Assembly: GCF_907164915.1 (NCBI RefSeq)
Contig: NW_025919462.1
Span: 108,408-172,407 of the forward strand
Reading direction: 5' to 3'
From: Impatiens glandulifera
Taxonomy: Eukaryota > Streptophyta > Magnoliopsida > Ericales > Balsaminaceae
DNA length: 64,000 nucleotides
Made by a program: the position numbers and the translations under genes. The notes under the pieces were generated by a model. It did not search any database. It saw nothing but the letters and a program-made list of their open reading frames with translations, and had not been told where the DNA came from. Positions 35,537 through 46,331 of this stretch are shown piece by piece (the stretch's first letter is position 1; every line of letters starts with the position of its first letter).

Positions 35537-38500
35537 ATGGGGAAATCTAGACCTGATATGGTGAGTCTGAATGGTACAAACTACAGGCAATGGAAACTGA
35601 TGATCAGTGATCTGTTAGTTTCAGATGATTTGAATGAAGCAATTGAAAATGAGGGTGTTAGACCTGAGACTACAAAAGAAGCTGATTGGAAAAAGATAGA
35701 TAGAAAGGCCTGCAGCTTTATTCGTTCCTGGGTTGGTGTAAATGTTGTGCACCATGTTGAGAATGAGACTACAGCGTATGGTGTGTGGAGCAAACTTGAA
35801 TCTCTCTATGCTGGGAGGTCAGCAGGGAATAAAGCAGCACTGGTACGAATGATGGTGAATTTGAAGTACATTGATAATAAATCAATTGCTGAGCACTTGA
35901 ATGAATTTCAAAATATTTTGAATCAGCTGAGTAGTATGAAGATAAACTTTGATGATGAGGTGCAAGCACTTTTAGTCCTTGGATCTTTGCCTGCAAGTTG
36001 GGAGACACTTATTATCATTCTCAGCAACTCAGCACCAAATGGTAAAGTCAACATGGCATTTGTCACCAGTTCCTTACTTGATGAGGAGAATCGAAAGGGG
36101 GATAAACCCCCTAAGTCTGATATGTTGGTGGCTGATAGAGGAAGATCAAAAGATAATAAAAGTGGTTCGAGCAGGGGAAAGTCTAGAAGCAAGTCTAGAG
36201 CTCCAAAGAAGGATGGTGCTTGCCATTACTGTGGCAAAATGGGTCACTGGAAAAATGAGTGCTGGAAATTTAAAAATGATAAAGCGAAGGGTACAGTGAA
36301 GCCCAGAGAAAAGAAAGAACAGAGTGCAGATACATCTGCTTATGCTTCAGATGGTGAACTGACATATGCTTCTAACTGTCAAGACTCCTGTCTTAGCACA
36401 TCTTCAAATGAAACAGCATGGATTGTTGACACAGGTGCCTCATTCCATATAACTCCGCACAAAGGTTACTTCCATTCCTACAAAGCTGGTGATTATGGTG
36501 AGGTTCGCATGGGTAACAGTGGTGTGTCCAAGATAGTTGGTCTGGGTGATGTTAGAATTGAGACAAATATGGGCTGCTTCCTGACATTGAGAGATGTAAG
36601 ACATGTTCCTGATTTGAGAATGAATTTGATTTCAGCAGGTAAGCTCGATGATGGAGGCTACCATAATGTTTTCAGTGGTGGAGCATGGAAGCTAAGCAAT
36701 GGTTCATTGGTTATTGCACGAGGTAAGAAATGTTGTTCCTTATACAAGACAAATTTGAAAATTGTCTATGATGCAGCATATTCTGTTTTAATGGAGTCAT
36801 CCTCTGAGTTGTGGCACAAGAGATTAGGTCACATTAGTGAAAAGAGGCTGAATGTTTTGATCAAGAGGAATGAGTTGCTGAATCTCAAGGATGCTCATCT
36901 TGAAAATTGTGAGCATTGCTTGAAGGGTAAGCAGAACAGAGTCTCCTTCAGTAAGTCAAAAGTTGAACTGAAAAAGAATGTCCTTGAATTGGTCCATACA
37001 GATGTTTGTGGTCCTATGAAGATTAAATCTATAGGCGGTGCTTCCTATTTTGTAACCTTCATAGACGATGCATCTAGGAAGGTTTGGGCTTATGCTATAA
37101 AGTCCAAGGATGAGGTTGCAGCAAGGTTTGAGGTCTTTCACAAGCTGGTTGAAAGAGACAGGAAGAAAACTGATGAGGGTGCAGTCAGATAATGGGGGAG
37201 AGTACATAGGCTCATTTGATGATTATTGCAAAGAGCGGTGTATTCGACATGAACAGACTGTGCCCAAGACTCCACAACAAAATGGTGTGGCAGAGAGGAT
37301 GAACAGAACAATGTTGGAACGGATGAGGAGTATACTCTCCCATGCCAGGTTGGCTAAGCATTTCTGGGCTGAAGCCATGAGCACTGCAGTGTATGTGATC
37401 AACCGTTCTCCCTCCAAGCCATTGAATAATAAGTGTGCAGAAAGCGTCTGGTTAGGTAAAGATGTTAATTATGACTATTTACGTGTTTTTGGTTGTAGAG
37501 CTTTTGTGCATGTTCCAAAAGATGAGAGGTCTAAGCTAGATGCAAAAACCAGACAATGCATATTTTTGGGGTATGGTGATGAAAAGTGGGGATACAGGTG
37601 TTATGACCCAGTTGATAAGAAGGTTTTGAGAAGCCGGGATGTGGTATTCCTTGAAGATCAGACTATTGAGAATTTTGAAGATGGTGAAAAACTTGATGCA
37701 TACATACGTGACCTTTCTGGTCTTGAGTTGTCTCATGATGTTGAGGAGACAAGGCCACATGTAGCTTCAGACTCAGATAGTGATGATGATGTTCCTCAAG
37801 GTCAAGCTGTAGGCCATGGAAATGATACTAATACTGAAACTGATCTTGGTGATAATGTTGAGGTTGATTTTGAAGTTCAACAAGAAGATGGAAATCAACA
37901 GAATCAACAAACAGAGGTACTTCGGAGGTCTACTAGGGAGAAAAGATCAAGTTCTAAGTATCCTGCTACAGAGTATGTTCTTCTAACTGATTGTGGGGAG
38001 CCTATATGCTATAAGGAGGCTCTTGAGGATGCTCATAAGAAAGAATGGCTAGCTGCCATGGATGAAGAGATGAAGTCATTGCTGAAAAATGGCACATATG
38101 ATCTAGTTGAAAGACTAGAGAACAGAAAAGTATTACAAAATAAATGAGTGTACAAGATCAAGCAAGAAGGTGATGATAGCAAGACAAGATACAAGGCTAG
38201 GCTGGTTGTCAAAGGTTTTGGCCAGAGGCATGGAATCGATTATGATGAGATTTTCTCACCGGTAGTGAAGATGACTTCTATCCGGGTGGTGTTAAGTCTA
38301 GCTGCTTGTATGGATCTTGAGGTTGAACAACTTGATGTCAAGACTGCATTTCTCCATGGTGATTTGGATGAAGATGTTTATATGGAGCAACCTGAAGGTT
38401 ATAATAAGAAAGGTGAGGAAAGCAAGGTGTGCAAACTTGTTAAAAGTCTGTACGGTTTGAAGCAAGCACCAAGGCAGTGGTATCTTAAGTTTGAGTCGTT

Positions 38501-40162
38501 CATGACCATCCATGGGTACATGAAGACATCTACAGATCACTGTGTCTTTGTGCAAAAGTTTGCTTCTAATGATTTTATTATATTTCTCCTATATGTTGAT
38601 GACATGCTGATTGTTGGGAGAGACAAGCTCAAGATTGCCAAGTTGAAAAAGGATTTGGCTAAGTCTTTTGAGATGAAAGACTTGGGTCAAGCAAGACAAA
38701 TTCTTGGAATGCAGGTCATTCGTGATCGGGTGAAGAAAAAGCTATGGTTATCTCAATAGAGATATATTGAGAAGATTCTAAAACGATTCTGTATAGACAA
38801 AGCAAAGCCAGTTGCTTGTCCATTGGCTACACACTTGAAAATAAATAAGACAATGTCTCCCAAGGATGAAGAGGAAAGACAAGAAATGTGCAGTGTTCCA
38901 TATGCTTCAGCAATAGGCAGTCTGATGTATGCAATGGTCTGTACAAGACCGGATATAGCTCATGCGGTTGGAGTACTTAGTCGTTTTCTTTCAAATCCTG
39001 GTAAGACACACTAGGAAGCGGTTAAGTGGCTAATGAGATATCTTCGAGGGACCTCCAAATATGCTTTGTGTTATGGTACTGGAAAGTCACATGTTGAAGG
39101 GTTTTCTAATTCAGATATGAGTGGTGATATTGACACAATGAGATCAACTTCAGGGTATTTGTTTACTTTTGGAGGAGGAGCTGTATCATGGCAGTCTCGT
39201 CTACAGAAATGTGTTGCTTTGTCTACTACAGAAGCTGAATATATTGCCATTAGAGCATCCCCATCCTTGTACCCATACATAGGTACAAATATGTGCCACA
39301 TCAGCAGCCACATCACAAATAAATTATACCTCTCCATTTATACCTCTCCATTTATACCTCTATTCCCCAACCATCTCAAGTACAATTGTGGTCCCACCAT
39401 CCACATCATCTAATTCATACAATATTTTTTAATTCAATAATTCAAGTAATCTTGTTTTATTTTTTATTATATTAATTTGTTTAAATTAATAAAACTAATA
39501 TTTATAAATTATATTAAAAAATTAAAAAAAATCAATAATTTTTAAAAATAATTTAGGAAATTATCATCACAATAATACTTGAAAAAAATAGACTACTAAA
39601 TCATATTTTGTTAAATAAAATATTAAATAAAACGGTTTATTTTTTAAAATTTTTAAATGTTTATTTTTTTTTATAAAAAAGTGGGGGTGGGGACCACTTT
39701 TTTTGACTTTTTCTCATTTGTACCCAGTAACAAAACTTTGCTACTCAATTTTCTCTCTCCTAATTTGTACCCATCTCCCCATTAGTGTACCCAGGTACAA
39801 ATTTTGTCCACATCAGATTTGTACCTACCGATGGGGATGCTCTTACTGAATGTTGTAAAGAAATGAGATGGATGAAAGAATTGTTGAAAGAAATTGGCAT
39901 TGCACAAGACAGGTTTGTGGTGTTTAGTGACTCACAGAGTGCTATACATGTGAGCAAGAATCCAAGTTTTCATTCACGTTCAAAACACATCCAAAGAAGG
40001 TACCATTGGATCCGTGAAGTGCTCGAGAAGAAGGAGTTATACTTGGAGAAAGTGCATACAGATGAGAACGGGTCAGATATGATGACAAAGGGCTTGCCAA
40101 GAGGCAAGCATGAGATATGTTGTGCCAAAGCCGGAATGGTTCTGGCAGGAGCGTCACGATGA
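35537..40162 (+). pseudogene. Copia gag-pol, disabled
   Basis: Domain order is copia-type: gag (from about 35537), zinc knuckle CHYCGKMGHWKNEC (about 36220), protease WIVDTGASFHI (about 36418), GAG-pre-integrase LWHKRLGHI, integrase with HTDVCGP and QSDNGGEY, reverse transcriptase with KTAFLHGDL and LYVDDMLIVG, and RNase H with STTEAEY. Lesions: a frameshift near 37150; in-frame stops at 38145 (TGA), 38757 (TAG) and 39012 (TAG); and a MITE inside RNase H at 39253. Two stops fall where tryptophan is usual, which fits G-to-A change from cytosine methylation. After the MITE the frame continues from 39846 to the end (SDSQSAIHVSKNP, DMMTKGLP). A Tork-like lineage is possible but not shown. Confidence 0.9.
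39253..39842. mobile_element. Nested Harbinger/Tourist-like MITE
   Basis: 590 bp with 13-bp perfect terminal inverted repeats GAGCATCCCCATC (39253-39265 and the complement at 39830-39842), extended by imperfect pairing of GGTACAAAT words further in. A 3-bp TTA duplication (39250-39252 and 39843-39845) is typical of PIF/Harbinger elements. It interrupts the RNase H part of the copia element exactly between conserved codons, so it is younger than that insertion. It has no coding capacity. Confidence 0.9.
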
Positions 40163-40208
40163 TGAATGTTTATAGCAACATTCTCCCATGGCTCGGAAGG
40201 GGGAGAAT

Positions 40209-40538
40209 TGTTGAGGTGTTCCTTGCCATTGCGGGCGGGTTTAAAATTCCGGGTAAACGGGTCAGGGTTTTCTTTTAGAAAACGGGTTAGAGTATAAATA
40301 CTTTTTCTTGGGTATTTTTCTCATAACAGAGCAAATAGAGAGAGAGTGAATTACAGATCTAGGGTTTCAGGTTTCCTTCTTCTTCTTGTTCTTTGGCTGA
40401 TCCAGAGTGAGAGATTGGGGGAGCTTTTGATTGTGGAGTAGTCCAATCATTCCTAGTGTAATCACTTCTTTCATTTGAGAGCAGAGCATGTTTTGATTTC
40501 TAAGAAGATCCATAGTTTTGCTGTTGCAAAACCCAACA
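40209..40538 (+). repeat. Copia 3' LTR
   Basis: 330 bp, same ends as the 5' LTR, immediately after the polypurine tract and followed by the TGTTG target duplication. Confidence 0.95.
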
Positions 40539-40543
40539 TGTTG

Positions 40544-42480
40544 TTCTTTTTCTAGCATTCTTTTCTAACTTTTGTTTTCCTTTTGTGTTGTTCTTTCTAA
40601 TGAGTTTAACTTGTTCATTAACGTAAATTTACACTTTATACACCTTATTACTAGTTCATTGGTATGGCCTTAACCGAAATTTGTACTAAGTTAAGTTGTC
40701 TATTGATTCGACTTAAAAGAAAATAATCCAAAAATGAATTTGAATATAATTATGATATATGTTTTGTTGTCTGCTTTCTTTTTTTCTTGTCAATGTATTT
40801 AATCATTCATTTTGTTTATGAAAGGACTATACAAAAAATAATTAATTTAATGGACCATTATTTGGATTGTTTCCATTTATTACTAAAACCAAAAATATGC
40901 CTCGTGGTTCTTCCTTCACCTGCCATGCGTTACACGCGACTAAGTTTCTCTTCTTTTTTATTATATTATTTTATTATGCAAAACTTCATTTATGTCTAGT
41001 AGTGCCCATTGCTATATATCCTATTATTATATTTATTAATTAATTAATATATTTTTATTTTTTACAGAAATATAATGTCCTTAGTATATATTTTCTTTCT
41101 CAAACTATTTCTTACTCAAAATGGTAATTATTAAGGATCCCAACTTTTTTTTTTTAACTGTCAGCTTGAAATCACGAATGTGGTCATTCACTATTTCAAT
41201 GAAACATTCATGTTCAGTAAATAAAATTTATTATTATTGAAAATAGATATAGTATATTTGAAAAAATTATAAAAATAAATTAAAATACTTATTATTATTA
41301 ATATAAAGTTATAAAAATAAATTAAAATAGAATTATGTAAATAAAATTCATTTGAGTATATTACAATTAATTTTTTTTTATCTCAATTAACTATTTATAT
41401 GATGGAGATATATAGTAATACAAAAAAAAATATTTATTAATTTTTTAATAATGAAAAAATGTTTATACAACTTAATATATTTATCTTTTCTTCTAATTAT
41501 ATATTACTAATTATTTTGAAATTAATTAAACTAGGAGGTAGGTAATAATATAAAAAATCGTGAAAAAAATATTACGGTAAAAATGTGATAACATCTTTAA
41601 TTTTATTTTTAATTATTTTAAGTTTATGGGCGGATAAACCAACAATTCGATTCAAATATCCATTACTCTCACATTGTAGAACGATTTTTAAAATAATTGA
41701 TACAGTTTGATTCCTCGACTCATTTAGTTTAACATTTAGAGTTCACTTCTTCCTCATACTACGAGTGAAAGGAAAAAATGTAAATACTACCATTAAAATA
41801 GCATAGACGAGACTTACTATATTCATATTAATTATGTCCACTATCTCTATAAATATGACGGAATTCATCCATTATTGCTCACTAATAATAGTGAAATTTA
41901 TAGTGCGAAGTCAAAAGAGAATTATGACCGATTAAAAACTATTGATGAACCACCGAGTTCTTCAAATTTGGTGTTGAATTTAAAATATAAAGTTTTATTA
42001 GCCTATTTGCTTAAAAGGTTGACTTATTTTGTTATGTTGCAAGTTCAAACCATACCTATAATTTTTTTAATTTTATTTTTAACCATTTTAATTTATGCGC
42101 ATGTCAACCCACAATCCGACCCAAATATCTATTTACTCTCACATATATTGCCCAATCACTTTAAAATTTAAGCATCATTATATATATATAGATCACCGAT
42201 CATCAACCTATAAAGGTTTTTTAAGGACAAAATATAATTATGTTATACAAACAAAAAAAAGTTTTTGTTTGATATTGGGTTAATTATTTGTAATTTTTAT
42301 TGAATTGTTTTTAATAAATAAAAAGTCATTCAAATGAAAATCCAACTTATAACCTTTAAATTGTCAAATGTGTTTGTATGTTATGGTTTTAACCTATTTG
42401 AAAGTTCAAATGAGAAACGGAACTCGAAATTGTGAACCCAATAAAAAAAAGAAACATCAAATCAAACGTGCCCTTATTCA
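40544..42480. other. Spacer upstream of the second CYP716, no gene seen
   Basis: AT-rich. Sequence just after the element (CTAGCATTCTTTTCTAAC, TTTTCCTTTTGTGTTG) resembles that just before it, so the element landed in a small pre-existing local repeat. Two segments (about 41610-41695 and 42055-42170) share AATTATTTTAAGTTTATG-like words and CAAATATCCATTACTCTCACA-like words. Open stretches here are not convincing. Confidence 0.5.
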
Positions 42481-42556
42481 TAGATCATCTTCTCTATCTC
42501 CTACATATTTAACAGTCCTTACAGAAAACACAAGAGAGAAAGAATCAAACCCTAAA

Positions 42557-44419
42557 ATGGAGCTTTCTTACTATGTATACTTTCTCACCATTTTCGTTCT
42601 AACAATAACTCTCACTCTAAACTTTCTTTTCTTCCGCCACCCAAAATCATCCTCCCCAACAAACCTCCCGCCGGGAAAATCCGGTTTTCCGGTGATCGGA
42701 GAAACCTTCCAATACCTAGCCTCCGGCTGGCGTGGACATCCAGAAAGCTTCATTTACGACCGAATAAGAAACTATTCATCATATATATTCCGAACCAATC
42801 TCATGCTTGAACAAACCGTTGTATTCTGCGGCGCCCCAGCTCACAAGTTCATCTTCTCCAACGAGAATAAACTGGTTCAATCATGGTGGCCAAGTTCAGT
42901 TGATAAAATCTTCCCATCTTCAAATCAAACATCTTCAATGGAAGAAGCTATTAAGATGCGTAAAATGTTACCTAATTTCTTCAAACCTGAAGCTCTACAA
43001 CGTTATATTGGAATGATGGATATAATTGCTCGTCGTCATTTTGATTCCGATTGGGGTAATAATATTAATTATATATTTTCATAAATACAAACACTCTTTT
43101 TTACTATATATCTTTTAATTGTTATTATTTATTTATAACAGGTAAGAACGATTATATCGTGGTGTTCCCTCTCTCTAAGAAATTTACATTCTGGATTGCT
43201 TGCCGGATCTTTCTTAGTGTGGATGATCCGAAAGAAGTGGAGCGGTTATTGGAGCGGTTTAATTTGGTGGCGGAAGGTTTACTTTCTTTACCGGTGGATT
43301 TACCCGGAACGCCGTTTAGACGCGCGATTAATGCGTCGGAGATGATAAGGGGGGAGTTGATTGGAATAATAAAGAAGAGGAAAATTGATTTGACAGAGGG
43401 GAATGCGTCGCCGGTACAGGATATATTGTCGCATATGCTTTTGACGGCGGATGATGACGGTAAGTTTATGACGGAAACGGATATTGCTGATAAGATCTTG
43501 GGATTGCTCGTCGGCGGCCATGATACCGCTAGCTCTGCATGCGCTTTTATCGTTAAGTATCTTGCTGAGTTGCCGGAAGTTTATCACGGAGTTTACAACG
43601 GTAAATTCTCTTTTAACAAGAGTAACGATAGAGAACGAGAATTTTGTGTCATGAATGTGTCGGAAATAATGTAAAAACACGTGATTAAACTTGGAAAAAA
43701 TAACGTTATCACATTATTCATGGCACCAAATTCCTCTATTGTTACTATTATTACTTTTATTTAATTATACAATTTTAGTACAAATAAATTACTATATAGA
43801 ATGTAGTTTTGTAATGATACAATTTCATATTGTCATTAATTAGAGCAAATGGAGATTGAGAAATCAAAAGCCCAAGGCGAACTTCTTAATTGGAACGACA
43901 TTCAGAAGATGAAATACTCGTGGAATGTTGCATGCGAGGTTCTCAGATTGGCACCGCCTCTCCAAGGAGCTTTCAGAAGCGTTCTCGTTGATTTCATGTA
44001 CGAGGGTTTTTCGATCCCAAAGGGTTGGAAGGTAAATTAATTATAAGAACTTTTTAATATTTTGTTTTCAATGATTCCCATGTTTGTATTTCGAATGTTC
44101 TAATCGAATTAATTGTCTTTAGATATATTGGAGTGCTCACTCGACTCATAAGAATCCGGAGTATTTCTCGGATCCATACAAGTTTGATCCATCTAGGTTC
44201 GAGGGATCTGGTCCGGCACCATATACATTTGTTCCTTTTGGTGGAGGACCGAGGATGTGCCCTGGGAAAGAGTATGCCCGGTTGGAAATACTTGTGTTTA
44301 TGCATAATTTGGTGAAGAAATATAAGTGGGAAATGTTGATCCCAGATGAGAAGATTATCGTAAACCCTATGCCTGTCCCCGAGAAAGGTCTTCCTGTTCG
44401 TCTATTTCCTATTAGTTAA
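42557..44419 (+). CDS. CYP716-family cytochrome P450 (4 exons, 480 aa)
   Basis: Second CYP716 triterpene oxidase. Exons 42557-43055, 43142-43600, 43844-44031 and 44123-44419 join in frame to 480 residues. N-terminal membrane anchor (about 5-26), [13 protein letters not shown] hinge, I-helix GGHDTAS, ACEVLR for ExxR, PSRF, and the haem loop [11 protein letters not shown] with Cys428, the same position as in the 21432 gene. Exons 3 begin at the same codon and are both 188 nt. The start at 42557 is preferred over an in-frame ATG further upstream because it gives the family's usual length and membrane anchor. Its sequence, for example [15 protein letters not shown] and [16 protein letters not shown], looks closer to the C-28-oxidase type (CYP716A) than the other copy does, but this is a judgement by eye. 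AATAAA at 44489. Confidence 0.95.
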
Positions 44420-44800
44420 TTAATAATAATGTGTTGAATGTAATCCTGCTTGTATTTTAATTTTGCATGTACATTATATTTGATTTTCAATAAAAATAAA
44501 TAAATAGTTTCTCTATATGTTGACTAATATAAATTGGACTAAGAGAATGATGCAGGATGCAAGCAGATCAGATCTTCTGCTACCGATTGCCGTGTTCCCC
44601 TGTGGCGCACCAATCAGATTGCAGCATTATTAATTTAATAATAAATCAATCTGGGCAGGAGACGGAGGGAGGGAGAATCCGGAATCCGGGTTTAGGCCCG
44701 GGTTCACACAAGACGCCGTTAACGGAAGCGCCCGTTAACGCCAGGAAATAATATAATATTCAGATAATACCCAGATAAGATATCTTCGCTCTGATCTACA
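44420..44800. other. Boundary spacer, GC-richer block with palindrome
   Basis: After the P450 3' end, 44550-44760 is notably GC-rich for this window and contains CCGTTAACGG (44716-44725) with an inverted partner CCGTTAACG at 44732-44740. The first AAGATATCTTCGC word of the right-hand repeat domain follows at about 44779. It may mark the edge of the MULE-like domain. Confidence 0.4.
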
Positions 44801-46090
44801 CGCCCGTTGCCATGACCCTCATGTAAACCCCGCATACCCACCCATGAGAAGAACGCGTGACGTTCATGAAAATACACTTACACGTCCATGTAAAGACCGA
44901 ATTGACATGCATATTATATTTACGTTTTTTAAATATTAGTTTAATTTATTAAATAATACAGGCAGCGATATAATATTCGCTTCAATTAATTCAATCTTTT
45001 ATTTTCTCGGATTTTATATTTTTTTTTATGTAATTATTTTTTACCTCGAGACTCTCTGGAGCGAAGATATATATGCTTCAATTAATTTTAATAAAAACCT
45101 CATGTAAAACCCCCCTACCCACCCATGTGAAGACCGCTTGCCTACCATGTAAAGACACTTACCCGTTTATGTGAAGGCCAAAATGACATGGATTTTATAT
45201 TTCCGTTTATTAAATATTAATTCAATTAATTGAGGATGACATGCAGCGACCGAACAAATCTTCGCCTCAATTACCGGCTTGTTTTCTTTTTCCATTTTTT
45301 TTTTATTTCATTTTTTTTGCCCCGAGACTCTCTGGAGCGAAGATATATTTGCTTCCATTAAGTTTAATAGAAACCTCATGTAAAACCCCCCTACCCACCC
45401 ATGTAAAGACCTCTTGCCTACCATGTAAAGACACTTACCCGTTTATGTAAAGACCAGAATGACATGGATTTTATATTCCCGTTTATTAAATATTAATTCA
45501 ATTAATTGAAGATGACATGCAGCAACCGAACAAATCTTCGCTTCAATTACCGGCTTGTTTTCTTTTTCCATTTTTTTTTTATTTCATTTTTTTTGCCCCG
45601 AGACTCTCTGGAGCGAAGATATATTTGCTTCCATTAAGTTTAATAGAAACCTCATGTAAAACCCCCCTACCCACCCATGTAAAGACCTCTTGCCTACCAT
45701 GTAAAGACACTTACCCGTTTATGTAAAGACCAGAATGACATGGATTTTATATTCCCGTTTATTAAATATTAATTCAATTAATTGAAGATGACATGCAGCA
45801 ACCGAACAAATCTTCGCTTCCATTCCTTTGCCACATTTTTTTTTATTCCGTTTATTAATAAATGTTAATGTAATTAATTTAAATTGAAAATCACTACACG
45901 ACCAAATATTCGCTTGAATTTTGTTTTTCGAGTAGACGATTGAAAGCGAAGATTTCTTATTTTCCAATAATTTTAGCCTGACGTTCATGTAAAACAACCT
46001 CCCCTCACATGAGAAGCCAACTTGACTGTCATGTAAATTCACTTACCCGTGCATTTACATTCCACGAATAAATCTTCGCTTCTATGAATA
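44800..46090. repeat. 276-bp tandem array with CATGTAAAGAC and GCGAAGATAT words
   Basis: Units 45241-45516 and 45517-45792 are nearly identical (period 276 bp). A diverged unit precedes (about 44962-45240) and partial units lie on both sides. Each unit contains CTCTCTGGAGCGAAGATATA, TTTGCTTCCATTAAG, ACCCCCCTACCCACCCATG, CATGTAAAGACACTTACCCG and ATGACATGGATTTTAT. The open frames inside are by-products of the repeat. It lies directly upstream of the first ULP1-like gene and may hold its promoter. Confidence 0.85.
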
Positions 46091-46331
46091 CTATCTCTTT
46101 TACATTTATTTTTATCATTTCTTTATGAATTTACGATATCGAACGAATATTTATTCGCTTCCATTACTAGTTGATATAATTTCAATTTCCCGCTACAAGC
46201 CGACTATCCCTCTATTTCATTTTCATAAGCAACTGTTCATATTCTTCTCTCTCTATCTCCCGGCGATAATCCAAACACTGAACGTCGAAACCCTAGATAT
46301 TTCGTTTATACTACAAGGATTTCTTCTGAAC

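Larger units (their letters stand above)
35070..40538 (+). mobile_element. Complete Ty1/copia LTR retrotransposon, plus orientation
   Basis: Two 330-bp LTRs (35070-35399, 40209-40538) start TGTTGAGG and end CCCAACA. A 5-bp target duplication TGTTG is visible on both sides (35065-35069, 40539-40543). The primer-binding site TGGTATTAGAGC (35401-35412) follows the 5' LTR and matches the initiator-Met tRNA type. A purine tract GGAAGGGGGAGAA (about 40195-40207) precedes the 3' LTR. The LTRs differ at five positions, so the insertion is young. The internal region holds a broken gag-pol and a nested 590-bp MITE. The element lies about 2 kb upstream of the second CYP716 gene. Confidence 0.95.

Noticed and set aside
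42368..42556. In-frame N-terminal extension of the second CYP716 gene
   Set aside because: It would put a Lys-rich segment before the membrane anchor. The ATG at 42557 gives the family's normal start and length.
45241..45726. Two nearly identical 69-codon open frames
   Set aside because: They are the same frame in two units of the 276-bp tandem array. No protein features, and the third unit does not keep it.
46125..46331. In-frame upstream extension of ULP copy A
   Set aside because: CT-rich leader-like sequence with GCGAA-type words. The ATG at 46332 starts the part that resembles copy B.
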